From an uncultured beta proteobacterium (GTDB taxonomy: Bacteria > Pseudomonadota > Gammaproteobacteria > Burkholderiales > SG8-41), in the NCBI GenBank assembly GCA_903889565.1, contig CAISYC010000058.1:1-64000 (forward strand): 64,000 nt of DNA, read 5' to 3'. Positions 53,244 through 62,111 of the stretch are shown piece by piece. Each line of letters opens with the position of its first letter. The stretch's first letter is position 1. Position numbers and translations under genes: made by a program. The notes beneath the pieces are model-generated. The model saw only the letters and a list, made by a program, of their open reading frames with translations. It was not told the DNA's origin and made no database searches.

Positions 53244-54908
53244 ATGTCGTCGATACGCAGCCTGCTTGCCGCAGGCTTGGTTCTGTTTTTTCTGCACGTT
53301 CCCGTAGCCGCCATCGCCGCGGATGCCGCGCCCGCCCTCACCGGCACCGTCAGTTCCGCCGAGGAAGGCGCGATGGAAGGCGTGCTGGTCAGCGCCAAAA
53401 AGTCGGGCTCCAACATCACCATCACCGTGGTCAGCGATGCGCAGGGCCGTTACCGCTTCCCGGCCTCAAAACTCGAGCCCGGCCAGTACGCGGTGCGCAT
53501 CCGCGCCATCGGCTACGATCTCGACGGCCGCGTCAATGCCGACATTGCCGCGCAGAAAACCGTCACCGCCGATCTCAAACTGCGCCGCACGCTGGACCTC
53601 GCCGCGCAGATGTCGAATGCCGAATGGCTCTACAGCATGCCCGGCGAGCAGAAGCAGAAGAATACCCTGCTCGGCTGCGTCGGCTGCCACAGCCTCGAGC
53701 GCATCGTGCGCTCGAAGTACGACACCGACGGCTTTCTGGCAACCGTGCAGCGGATGTCAACGTATGCCAACCAAACGACGCCGCTGCATCCGCAGAAGCG
53801 CCTGACCACGCGCAATACCGAACTCGTCGGCGAAGACCGCATCCGCGTGCAGCGCGCGCAGGCCGAATTTCTCGCCAGCATCAATCTGAGCCAGACGTCG
53901 AGCTGGGATTACGCGCTGAAGACCTTCCCGCGCCCCAAAGGCAAGGCGACGCAGGTCGTCTACACCGAATACGACCTGCCGCGCCCGACGATCGAGCCGC
54001 ACGATGTGATTCTCGATGCGAACGGCATCGCCTGGTATTCGAATTTCGGCGAACAGAATTTCGGCAAGCTCGATCCGAAGACCGGCAAGGTCACCGAATT
54101 TGCGGTCCCCGAACTCAAAAAGGGCTCACCGCAGGGCGCGCTGTCGATTCGCGGCGATCGCGACGGCAACCTGTGGCTGGGCATGATGTATCAGGCGTCG
54201 GTGGCGAAATTCGATCCGAAGACCGAGAAATTCCAGACCTGGACGATTCCGGCCGATCTGAACGCGGACAACACCCAGCTCAACATGACCAGCCCGTGGA
54301 ACATCGGCGTCGATGGCAAGCTGTGGCTGGAGAACAACGGCTTCGCCGGCGTGCACCGCATCGACCTGAAAACCGGCAAATGGGAGACCTTCGAGCCATT
54401 CAAGAAATCGCCGCAGGGCCACAACATCTACGACGTGATTTCCGATTCGCAGAACAACGCCTATTTCACCGACATCGGCTTCGAGCATATCGGCCGCGTC
54501 GATGCGAAAAGCGGCGAGATCACGATGTTCACGATACCGACCAAGGACTCGGGACCGCGCCGCGGCATGATGGACGCGCAGGACAGACTGTGGTTCGGCG
54601 AATACCGCGGCAATGCGGTGGGCATGTTCGACACCAAAACCCGCGAATTCAAGGAATGGAAACTGCCGACGCCGTGGACCAGCCCCTACGACGTGACGAT
54701 CGACAAAAACCTCAATGCGTGGACCGGCTCGATGCTGAGCGACCGCATATCGCGTGTCGATACGAAGAGCGGTGAAATCACCGACTACCTGTTGCCGCGC
54801 CAGACCAACATCCGGCGCGTGTTCGTGGACAACACGACGACCCCGGTGACCTTCTGGGTCGGCAGCAACCACGGCGCATCCATCATCAAGCTCGAAACGC
54901 TCGAGTAG
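53244..54908 (+). CDS. Exported fusion: carboxypeptidase-regulatory domain, c-haem motif, Vgb-like propeller
   Basis: 554 residues from ATG 53244 (ggaggag six bases upstream). Signal peptide to about AIAADA. Residues 30-115 form a beta-sandwich of the carboxypeptidase regulatory-like type (LTGTVSSAEEGAMEGVLVSA). A single haem site Cys145-Val-Gly-Cys148-His149 follows. Residues about 215-554 carry repeats typical of virginiamycin B lyase/streptogramin-lyase propellers (EPHDVILDANGIAWYSNFGE, DAQDRLWFGEYRGNAVGMFD). It is divergent from the TonB receptor and may be an accessory electron carrier or sugar-related enzyme of the neighbouring oxidation module. The true reaction is unknown. Confidence 0.83.
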   Translation: MSSIRSLLAAGLVLFFLHVPVAAIAADAAPALTGTVSSAEEGAMEGVLVSAKKSGSNITITVVSDAQGRYRFPASKLEPGQYAVRIRAIGYDLDGRVNADIAAQKTVTADLKLRRTLDLAAQMSNAEWLYSMPGEQKQKNTLLGCVGCHSLERIVRSKYDTDGFLATVQRMSTYANQTTPLHPQKRLTTRNTELVGEDRIRVQRAQAEFLASINLSQTSSWDYALKTFPRPKGKATQVVYTEYDLPRPTIEPHDVILDANGIAWYSNFGEQNFGKLDPKTGKVTEFAVPELKKGSPQGALSIRGDRDGNLWLGMMYQASVAKFDPKTEKFQTWTIPADLNADNTQLNMTSPWNIGVDGKLWLENNGFAGVHRIDLKTGKWETFEPFKKSPQGHNIYDVISDSQNNAYFTDIGFEHIGRVDAKSGEITMFTIPTKDSGPRRGMMDAQDRLWFGEYRGNAVGMFDTKTREFKEWKLPTPWTSPYDVTIDKNLNAWTGSMLSDRISRVDTKSGEITDYLLPRQTNIRRVFVDNTTTPVTFWVGSNHGASIIKLETLE

Positions 54909-54921
54909 CCTGATGAATTGA

Positions 54922-54953
54922 AAAGGTTTGCCGGCCATGCGGCCGGCAAACCG
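54922..54953 (-). terminator. Rho-independent terminator of the D-2-hydroxyacid dehydrogenase gene
   Basis: GGTTTGCCGGCC-(4-nt loop)-GGCCGGCAAACC is a perfect 12-bp hairpin at 54926-54953. On the minus strand it is followed by TTTT (54925-54922), as a terminator for the gene ending at 55005 should be. It lies between convergent genes and may also stop plus-strand transcripts. Confidence 0.8.
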
Positions 54954-55004
54954 CAACGCGCCCCGGCGCGCGGCGATGGCGGACTGGAACGACAAACCTG
55001 TTCG

Positions 55005-55988
55005 CTATTTTTTTGCCAGCACTTCCAGATTGAGCACGTTGACCGGCGCGCCCGCCGCGTAGGCAAGAATCTGCTCGACGCCGCCGGCATAGACGCCTTC
55101 ATAGCTGATTTTCTCGTTGTAGCCGAGATGCGGCGTGCACAACACGTTTTTCATTTTCAGCAGCGGATGATTGGCGCCGAGCACCGGCTCTTCTTCGAAC
55201 ACGTCGATCGCCGCAAACCCCGGCCGGCCCTTTTTCAATGCCTCGACCAGCGCGCCGTCCTCGATGATGGGCGCGCGGCTGGTGTTGACCAGCAAGGCGG
55301 TGGTCTTCATGCGCGCAAGGTCGGCGGCGGTGATGATGCCGCGCGTGGCGTCATTGGACAGAATGTGCAGGCTGACGATATCGGAATTTTCAAAAAAGGC
55401 TTCGCGGCTCGCCGCGATTTCGAAACCTTCTTCTTTTGCCCTCGCGAGCGAACTTTCGCGCCCCCAGCAGACGACGTGCATGCCGAAAGCGCGGCCGACG
55501 CGCGCAACACCGCTGCCGATGCGGCCGAAGGAATAGATGCCCAGCGTGCTGCCGTGCAGACGTGTGCCGACGGTCGTGTGCCAGTGCCCCTGCTTCAACT
55601 GCTCGACTTCATAGGGCAGGTGGCGCAGCGAAGCGAGGATCAGCGCCCACGCCAGCTCGCCGGTGACGGTGTAGGGGCTCTTGCCTTCGTGGCCGCCCGC
55701 CGAAACCGGAATGCCGAGTTCGGTGCAGGCTTTGACATCAAGGTGACTGACATTGCGCCCGGTCTGGCTGATGAATTTCAATTGCGGCAGCTGTTTGAGG
55801 ATGTCGCGTGTGATGTTGACGCGCTGCTGCGTCAGCAACAGGATATCGAAGCCTTTGACCTGTTCGACCACACGCGCGGGATCGGTGTACGGGTCGTTGT
55901 AGATGACGACCTCGTGGCCGGCGAGTTTCGGAAAAGCGCGCGTCTTGCGCAGCGCGTCGGCGTAATCGTGTATGACGGCGATTCTCAT
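55005..55988 (-). CDS. D-2-hydroxyacid dehydrogenase family protein
   Basis: 327 residues from ATG 55988 (gaggaac upstream). NAD-binding domain with GSTLGIYSFGRIGSGVARVG (the usual GxGxxG is SFGRIG), then NTSRAPIIEDGALVEALKKG (active-site Arg region), a Glu in FEEEP and catalytic His in CTPHLGY. Members reduce 2-oxoacids to D-2-hydroxyacids or act on glyoxylate, 3-phosphoglycerate or formate-like compounds. The leader-like residues encoded upstream of ATG are not a signal, so it is cytoplasmic. It is divergent from a Bug gene. Confidence 0.9.
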   Translation of the reverse strand: MRIAVIHDYADALRKTRAFPKLAGHEVVIYNDPYTDPARVVEQVKGFDILLLTQQRVNITRDILKQLPQLKFISQTGRNVSHLDVKACTELGIPVSAGGHEGKSPYTVTGELAWALILASLRHLPYEVEQLKQGHWHTTVGTRLHGSTLGIYSFGRIGSGVARVGRAFGMHVVCWGRESSLARAKEEGFEIAASREAFFENSDIVSLHILSNDATRGIITAADLARMKTTALLVNTSRAPIIEDGALVEALKKGRPGFAAIDVFEEEPVLGANHPLLKMKNVLCTPHLGYNEKISYEGVYAGGVEQILAYAAGAPVNVLNLEVLAKK

Positions 55989-56106
55989 GTCAGCGTTCCT
56001 CGGGTGGCGGCGAGCGGCAAGCTTAGCGATGCCGTCGCACGCGGTCAAACCTGCGATGCGCCTGTGCTAGCATGAATAAAAAACGCGCAACATCGGAGGA
56101 GCGCGC

Positions 56107-57066
56107 ATGGCTATTGTCCGCTGCATGATCCTGCTCGCCGCGATGCTGGCGGGCGCGCATGCGCAGAACTTTCCGTCGCGCCCGATCCGGCTGGTGATTC
56201 CGTTTTCACCGGGCGGCGCGACCGACGTGCCGGGCCGCCTCATCGCGCAAAAACTCGCCGACGCCTTCGGCCAGCAGATCATCGTCGATAACCGGCCGGG
56301 CGCCGGCAGCGCGATCGGCTCGGAGATCGTCGCCCGTGGCCAGCCCGACGGCTATACGCTGCTGCTGACCGGCACGCCGTTTGCCGTGATTGGCGCGCTC
56401 TATCCGCAACTCGCATTTGACCCGGCGCGCGATTTCGCGCCCGTCATGCAGGTCGCACTTGCGCCCAATGTGCTGGTGGTGCATCCGTCGCTGCCGGTGC
56501 GTTCGCTGAAAGAACTGATCGCGCTGGCGCGCGCACAACCGGGCGAGATCAATTACGCCTCCGGCGGCAGCGGCGGTGCGCAGCATCTGTTTGCGGCCCT
56601 CTTGACGAGCATGGCGAAGATCAATCTCACGCACATTCCGTACAAAGGCAGCGGGCCGGCCACCGCCGATCTGCTGGGCGGTCACGTCAAGGTCGGTCTG
56701 CCCGGCATCACCATCGTGATTCCGCACGCGAAAGCGGGCCGCCTCGTTCCGCTTGCGGTGACCAGCGCGAAACGCGCGCCGCAGATTCCCGAGGTGCCGA
56801 CCATCGATGAAGCCGGCGTGCCGGGATATGACGCAGCAGTGTGGTTCGGCATTTTTGCGCCGCGCGGCACGCCCGCAGCGGTGATTGCGCGCCTGCACGC
56901 GGCGATCGAGCGCGTGGTCCGCCTGCCCGAGGTCGAGAACGGCTATCTTGCCTCCGGCAATCTCGCCGTCACTTCGACGCCGCCGGAATTCGGCGCCTTC
57001 ATCCGCAACGACATCGCAAAATGGAGCGCCGTTGTGCGCGAAGCAAAAATCCGGGGCGAGCAGTAA
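56107..57066 (+). CDS. Bug-family TTT binding protein
   Basis: 319 residues from ATG 56107 with ggaggag eight bases upstream. The signal peptide ends near AHAQ before NFPSRPIRLVIPFSPGGATD. It carries QPDGYTLLLTGT and HIPYKGSGP. It is divergent from the D-2-hydroxyacid dehydrogenase gene, so a 2-hydroxy- or 2-oxoacid ligand is reasonable. Its stop lies 14 bp from the convergent amidohydrolase stop. Confidence 0.9.
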   Translation: MAIVRCMILLAAMLAGAHAQNFPSRPIRLVIPFSPGGATDVPGRLIAQKLADAFGQQIIVDNRPGAGSAIGSEIVARGQPDGYTLLLTGTPFAVIGALYPQLAFDPARDFAPVMQVALAPNVLVVHPSLPVRSLKELIALARAQPGEINYASGGSGGAQHLFAALLTSMAKINLTHIPYKGSGPATADLLGGHVKVGLPGITIVIPHAKAGRLVPLAVTSAKRAPQIPEVPTIDEAGVPGYDAAVWFGIFAPRGTPAAVIARLHAAIERVVRLPEVENGYLASGNLAVTSTPPEFGAFIRNDIAKWSAVVREAKIRGEQ

Positions 57067-57080
57067 ACGGGCAATGCGCC

Positions 57081-58163
57081 TCAGGCCTTCAGCCGCGGGA
57101 TCAGACGCAGCGCGTTCTCGCGATCGATTGCGCGCAGTTCCGCCGCGTTGAAACCGTAGCTGGTCAGGCCCTCGACCACCTCGGCGCCCGGACGGTACGG
57201 ATAATCGGTGCCGAACATCAACTGTGAGACCGAGACAAGTTTCAGCAACGCCGCCAGCGCGCCGGGCGAATTGGCCTGCGCGGTGTCATAGTAAAAGCGC
57301 CTGATTTCGTGCAGCACGCCGTTAGGCAGCAGTTCCAGCCGGTTCTTGTAGGTGGCCTCCTGCCGGATGTAGCGCTGCCACAGCATCGGCATGGTGCCGC
57401 CGCCGTGCGAATGGATCCACTTGATGTCCGGAAAGCGCGCCGCCGCGCCGCTGAACAACAGGCTCGCAATCGTGCGTGAGGTGTCGGTCGCATATTCGAT
57501 CCCGGAATTCACCATGTACTGCGGAATCGGGTTGCGGCAGCATTCGATCGACAGCGGGTGGTTATAGACCACCGCCTTGCGGCGGTTGAGTTCCTCGAGC
57601 ACCGGCCAGAATGCCGGGTCGCCGAGGTATTTGCCGGCGTAACTCGTCATCAGGCCGAAGCCGTCGGCTTTCAGCGTGTCGAGCGCGTAGGCGATTTCTT
57701 TCAGGCTGCCCTCTGTATCGGGCAGCGGCAGTGTGGCGAAAATGCCGAAGCGCGTCGGATGATCACGCACCACGCTGGCGGCGTAATCGTTCGATTCGCG
57801 CGCGAGCCGGCGGCCCAGCGCGACGTCGCCGAACCAGACCTGCGGCTGCATCAGGCTCAGCATCGACATTGCGATGCCGTTCCTGTCCATGTCTTCGAGC
57901 GAACGCGCCGGCGTCCAGTTGGTCGGCGGGCTTTCGCCCTTGATCAGCGTCGGCAGTTCGGCCACGTACTTCGGCGGCAGCAGATGATGATGAATGTCGA
58001 TGCGCTGCGGCGCGGCGGCGACCGCCGACTTGCCGGTGGTTTCACAGCCAGGCAGCAACGACGCCGCGCCAAGTGCCGCCGTGCCCCGCAGGAAGCGCCG
58101 CCGCGGTACAGCGAGAAAATCCGCGAAAAGGCCGTCGAGACTGCCGTGCTCTTCCTGGTTCAT
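57081..58163 (-). CDS. Tat-exported lipoprotein amidohydrolase (ACMSD-like), copy 2
   Basis: 360 residues. Twin-arginine leader VPRRRFLRGTAALGAASLLPGCE ends in a lipobox (LPGC), so the enzyme is predicted to fold in the cytoplasm and be anchored in the periplasm. The catalytic domain is of the aminocarboxymuconate-semialdehyde-decarboxylase family: metal motif RIDIHHHLLPP, central YNHPLS, IHSHGGG and FGTDYPY. Members decarboxylate or hydrolyse aromatic-derived acids. It is 22 bp downstream of a close paralogue. Confidence 0.87.
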   Translation of the reverse strand: MNQEEHGSLDGLFADFLAVPRRRFLRGTAALGAASLLPGCETTGKSAVAAAPQRIDIHHHLLPPKYVAELPTLIKGESPPTNWTPARSLEDMDRNGIAMSMLSLMQPQVWFGDVALGRRLARESNDYAASVVRDHPTRFGIFATLPLPDTEGSLKEIAYALDTLKADGFGLMTSYAGKYLGDPAFWPVLEELNRRKAVVYNHPLSIECCRNPIPQYMVNSGIEYATDTSRTIASLLFSGAAARFPDIKWIHSHGGGTMPMLWQRYIRQEATYKNRLELLPNGVLHEIRRFYYDTAQANSPGALAALLKLVSVSQLMFGTDYPYRPGAEVVEGLTSYGFNAAELRAIDRENALRLIPRLKA

Positions 58164-58185
58164 TCAAGCCCCCCTGAAAATTCGG

Positions 58186-59259
58186 TCAGGCTTTGAGCCG
58201 CGGCATCAGGCGCAGCGCATTGCCGCGTTCGATCGCCATGCGCTCACTTGCACTGAAACGATAATTCGCCAACCCTTCGTTGACCTCGGCGCCGTCGCGG
58301 TACGGAAAATCGGTGCCATAGAGCACCTGCGAAATCGGCACCATGCGCATCAGCGCGTCGAGCGCGCCGGGATGATTGCCCTGCGCGGTTTCGTAATAGA
58401 ACCTGCGGTATTCATGCATCACGCCGTTGGGCATTCGCTTGATCGCCTCGCCCTTCATGTCCTGCTCCTGGCGGATGAAACGCGACAGCAGAAACGGCGT
58501 GGTGCCGCCGCTGTGCGAAAAGATCCAGCGGATATCCGGATATTTCGCGGCCCCGCCGCCGAACACCAGACTCGCCATCGTGCGGGTCGAATCGACGGCG
58601 TATTCGATGGTGCCGACGCTGACGTCGGGCAGGATGGCCGCGCAGCACTGCGGCGCCAGCGGATGCACATAGACAATCGCCTTGCGGCGGTTGAGTTCCT
58701 CAAGCACCGGAAAAAACGCCGGGTCGCCGAGATACTTGCCGGAATAGCTCGTCATCAGACAAAAGCCCTCGGCCTGCAATGTGTCGAGCGCGTATTCGAT
58801 TTCCTTCAGCGCGCCCGCCGTATCGGTGAACGGAATCGTCGCATACGAGCCGAAGCGTCCGGGATAATCGCGCGCGAGTTTGGCGGCGTATTCGTTGGCC
58901 TCGCGCGACAGGCGGCGGTTGGTTTCAACTTCGCCGATGGCCATCGCCGGCTGGATCAATGACGTCAGCGACGTTGCAATGCCGCTCCTGTCCATATCCT
59001 CAAGCGATTTCTGCACCGACCAGCCGATGTGGCCCTGCCCGCGCGCCTTCAGTGCCGCCGAATAGGTCGGCGCAACAAAGTGGTGGTGGACATCGATGCG
59101 GTAGGGCGCGCCCGGCGCGACGCCGGTCGAGGCGCAGCCGGGCAACAATGTGCTCGCGCCGAGGGCGCCGAGGCCGGCCAGAAAACCGCGGCGCGAAATG
59201 CCGGCAAACGGTGCCGCGCCCTGCACAGCACGATCGACGATGTGGTTGGATGACGTCAT
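58186..59259 (-). CDS. Tat-exported lipoprotein amidohydrolase (ACMSD-like), copy 1
   Basis: 357 residues. Leader ISRRGFLAGLGALGASTLLP then GC gives a Tat lipoprotein like the neighbour. Matching motifs are YRIDVHHHFVAP, YVHPLAPQCC, IFSHSGG and YGTDFPYRDGAEVNEGL. The pair arose by tandem duplication. Conserved metal residues in both suggest both are active, perhaps on different substrates. It follows a roughly 140-bp gap after the Ldh-family gene on the same strand. Confidence 0.87.
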   Translation of the reverse strand: MTSSNHIVDRAVQGAAPFAGISRRGFLAGLGALGASTLLPGCASTGVAPGAPYRIDVHHHFVAPTYSAALKARGQGHIGWSVQKSLEDMDRSGIATSLTSLIQPAMAIGEVETNRRLSREANEYAAKLARDYPGRFGSYATIPFTDTAGALKEIEYALDTLQAEGFCLMTSYSGKYLGDPAFFPVLEELNRRKAIVYVHPLAPQCCAAILPDVSVGTIEYAVDSTRTMASLVFGGGAAKYPDIRWIFSHSGGTTPFLLSRFIRQEQDMKGEAIKRMPNGVMHEYRRFYYETAQGNHPGALDALMRMVPISQVLYGTDFPYRDGAEVNEGLANYRFSASERMAIERGNALRLMPRLKA

Positions 59260-59396
59260 GAACTCCGCTCCCCGCAGCCGCGCTCGGCGGCCGTTTTATT
59301 TTTATCCCGCTGCAATCACAGTCCGCCAGCGTGCGCGGACCGAAGGGCAATGTAGACGATTCATCCGGCAGCCGCAAGCCGCCAGGCTGCGCGCGC

Positions 59397-60413
59397 TCAG
59401 GTCTTTTCGGGCAGACGGCCCTGCGGCAGCGCGTTCAAGGCCTCGTAAATGTGGCGGTCGATAACGATGCCCTCGCGCCGGTTGCGCGCGCGCTCGGCAA
59501 ACGCGCGTTCAGACGGCAAGCGGATTTCAGCAACGCCGGGCAATCGCGGCGTGGCCTTGATCTCAGCCAGTGTCGCGCTCATGTCGCGCCGGTAATCCTC
59601 GAGGGACATCAGGAGATCCGGTTTGATCGCGATGACAAGGTAACCGTAACTCTTTTCGATGTCGCTGCCGGAACCGGCCAGCACGCCAAAGCCCTGCATC
59701 ATCAGCGCCAGCGCAAAACCCTTGTAGCCGCCGAACGGCAGAATCGCGCCTTCAAGCGCCCGCGCCGGATCACGCGTCGGATTGCCGTCGGCATCGATCG
59801 CCACGCCCGCGGGCAAAAGTTCGCCGCGGCGCTGACGAAACAACAGATCGGTCGACATGAACGCCGAGGTGCCCATGTCGATGACGAAGGCCTCACCTTC
59901 GGTCGGAAACGCGCAGGCGATCGGATTGGTGCCGAAGGTCGCCGCGGCGCCGCCCGGGGGTGCCACGTGCCGCGTCGAACTCACGGTATGCAGGCCGATC
60001 AAACCGGCGTCGGCGATCATCTCGACGTAGTGCGCGCCGCGCCCGCTGACCCAGCTGTTGTTGACGCCGACGATCGCGAAGCCGTGTTCGCCGGCCTTGG
60101 CGATCGCGCTTTGCGCGGCGTGATACATGCTTACCATGCCGACGTTGTTGCCGCCGTCGAACATCGCCGACACCGGCGTTTCACGCAGGGCGCGCATCGC
60201 GCGCCGCGGTTGCCGCAGGCGGCGGTGCTCGGCGACATTCAATATTTTCGGCAAGCCCGAATATTCGTAGCCGCACAGCGCGGCATCGAGCACATGCGCG
60301 GCGATGATGCGCGCCTCTTCGGCATCGTAGCCGATGCGTTGCAATGAGGTTTCCGACAGCGCGCGCGCTTCGTCTGCCGCAAGATGAACGCGATCGCCTT
60401 CGAGCTGTTTCAT
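59397..60413 (-). CDS. Ldh-family (malate/L-sulfolactate dehydrogenase-like) oxidoreductase
   Basis: 338 residues, NAD(P)-dependent 2-hydroxyacid dehydrogenase fold of the YlbC/ComC/AllD group. Recognisable parts are FGTNPIACAFPT, VIDMGTSAFM and LPFGGYKGFALALM. The catalytic N-S-x-H-x-G segment reads NSWVSGRG, so the usual His is Val, and the SHG near residue 50 is YSG. It therefore belongs to a variant subgroup whose chemistry is uncertain. ATG 60413, 11 bp after the Bug gene, implies one operon. Confidence 0.83.
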   Translation of the reverse strand: MKQLEGDRVHLAADEARALSETSLQRIGYDAEEARIIAAHVLDAALCGYEYSGLPKILNVAEHRRLRQPRRAMRALRETPVSAMFDGGNNVGMVSMYHAAQSAIAKAGEHGFAIVGVNNSWVSGRGAHYVEMIADAGLIGLHTVSSTRHVAPPGGAAATFGTNPIACAFPTEGEAFVIDMGTSAFMSTDLLFRQRRGELLPAGVAIDADGNPTRDPARALEGAILPFGGYKGFALALMMQGFGVLAGSGSDIEKSYGYLVIAIKPDLLMSLEDYRRDMSATLAEIKATPRLPGVAEIRLPSERAFAERARNRREGIVIDRHIYEALNALPQGRLPEKT

Positions 60414-60424
60414 GTTGATTCCGT

Positions 60425-61426
60425 TCAGTCGGGTTTGGCGCCTGAGGCCCTGATCACCGGCGCCCAGCGCGCGAGTTCGCTTTTGATGAATGCGCTGAAT
60501 TCATCGGGCAGCATGCCGCTCGGCTCAGAGCCATCGGCGCGCAGGCGCTCGCCGAGGTCCGGCATGCGCAGCGCGCGATTGACCGCGGCGTGCAACTTCA
60601 TCACCACCGCCTGCGACGTGCCGGCCGGCGCCAGCACGCCGTACCACATGGTCGATTCGTAACCCGGCACACCGGATTCGGCGATCGTCGGCAGATCGGG
60701 AAAGCTCGCCACGCGCTGCGCGCCGGTGACACCGAGTCCGCGCAGGCGCCCGCTGCGGATCTGCGGCGCGGTGCTCGGCACGCCGCCGAACACCAGTTGG
60801 ATCTGCCCGGCCAGCAAATCGATCTGCGCCGGACCGACACCCTTGTACGGGATGTGCGTGAGATTGATCTTCGCCAGCATCTTCAGCATCTCGCCGGAAA
60901 TATGCGCGCCGCTGCCGTTGCCGCCGGAACCATAGGCAAGCTCGCCCGGCTTGGCTTTGGCCAGCGCGATCAGCTGGCGCACGTTCTTCGCCGGCAGCGA
61001 CGGATGAGACACCAGCAGCTGCGGCGTCTTCGCGATCAGCGTCACCGGTTGCAGGTCACGCAGGGGGTCGTACGACAGTTTCGGGTAAAGCGTCGGATTA
61101 ATCGCCAGCGTCGCAATGTTGCCGATCACCAGGCTGTAGCCGTCGGCCGGCGCCTTGACCACCTGCTCAATACCGACGGTGCCGCCGGCGCCGGTGCGGT
61201 TGTCGGGAACCACCTGCTGCGCCAGCAATTCACTCAGTTTCGCCGCCATCAGGCGCCCGATCACATCGTTGGTGCCGCCGGGCGCAAAGGGAATAATGAG
61301 ACGAATCGGTTTGGCCGGATAATCCTGCGCCGCTGCGATGCCTGCGCTGAATGCCAGCGCGGCGAACGCCAGCGGCCTCAGGCAAGACGAACTTTGCGCG
61401 CGGCGCCTGTGAGCGGAGAGTTTCAA
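60425..61426 (-). CDS. Bug-family TTT binding protein (TTG start)
   Basis: 333 residues if TTG 61426 is the start. The leader RPLAFAALAFSAGIAAAQ is preceded by a basic stretch (MKLSAHRRRAQ). The mature part begins DYPAKPIRLIIPFAPGGTND. It carries PADGYSLVIGN and HIPYKGVGP. No better ATG lies near. It is first of a two-gene unit with the Ldh-family enzyme, suggesting a hydroxyacid ligand. Confidence 0.88.
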   Translation of the reverse strand: MKLSAHRRRAQSSSCLRPLAFAALAFSAGIAAAQDYPAKPIRLIIPFAPGGTNDVIGRLMAAKLSELLAQQVVPDNRTGAGGTVGIEQVVKAPADGYSLVIGNIATLAINPTLYPKLSYDPLRDLQPVTLIAKTPQLLVSHPSLPAKNVRQLIALAKAKPGELAYGSGGNGSGAHISGEMLKMLAKINLTHIPYKGVGPAQIDLLAGQIQLVFGGVPSTAPQIRSGRLRGLGVTGAQRVASFPDLPTIAESGVPGYESTMWYGVLAPAGTSQAVVMKLHAAVNRALRMPDLGERLRADGSEPSGMLPDEFSAFIKSELARWAPVIRASGAKPD

Positions 61427-61605
61427 GGTGGTCCGGAAAAATAAGCGAAGGCGCGATTATATTCTTTCGCTGCCGCACGACGCTGCTTGCAGGAATAATG
61501 TCATGAAAACACAATACCACTTAAGTCTGATGGCGCAGGCTCTCCATTATCGTGTCAACTGCCGATTGCAGTTCATTCTCCATCACCGATTGCGGCACCA
61601 AGGCC

Positions 61606-61917
61606 ATGTCAACCCGCCACACCCTGATCGCAAGCATCTGGCTCAAGAACGGCGATGTCGAACGCTATGAAGCGTTCGAACGCGCCGCCGCGCGGGTAAT
61701 GAGCAAACACGGCGGACGCATCGAGCGCGCGCTGCGCATCGGCCGCTCGAACGTGCCCGATGCGCCCTTTGAAGTGCATCTGACCAGCTTTCCCGACGCC
61801 GCTGCCTGCGCCGCTTATCAGATTGATCCGGAAACGCGCGAACTCGCCGCGCTGCGCGCCGCGGTCATCGCGCGCATGGTCATACACAGCGGCAGCGAAC
61901 TGCCGCCCTACGCCTGA
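61606..61917 (+). CDS. DUF1330-like small protein
   Basis: 103 residues from ATG 61606 (MSTRHTLIASIWLKNGDVER). A ferredoxin-like dimeric alpha/beta-barrel protein of DUF1330 type: YEAFERAAARVMSKHGGRIE, then FEVHLTSFPDAAACAAYQID. It probably has no catalytic cofactor. An in-frame start 54 bp earlier is possible but lacks support. Alone on the plus strand. Confidence 0.75.
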   Translation: MSTRHTLIASIWLKNGDVERYEAFERAAARVMSKHGGRIERALRIGRSNVPDAPFEVHLTSFPDAAACAAYQIDPETRELAALRAAVIARMVIHSGSELPPYA

Positions 61918-61978
61918 GCGGCCGACGCCGCCTGTCGTTTCGCCGCCGGCGGCCGCGCTGCGGCTATCTGACCCGAGC

Positions 61979-61992
61979 TTAATCTGGATCAA
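61979..61992. promoter_or_regulatory. Possible FNR/ANR-type box
   Basis: TTAAT-CTGG-ATCAA differs from the FNR consensus TTGAT-N4-ATCAA in one base. It lies 120 bp upstream of the P-II-like gene. A candidate -10 (tatggt) lies at 62021-62026, so the box would be near -47, slightly off the classical -41.5. Oxygen-linked control is plausible but unproven. Confidence 0.4.
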
Positions 61993-62111
61993 GTCCCGAT
62001 TGACGCCGCCGCGGCGGCGATATGGTAAATTTCTTTCGGCACGCAACGAACGCGCAACCAACTCATAACACGCGCGCGGCCGGGCGACATTTGGGGAGAA
62101 CGGGTGATCTT

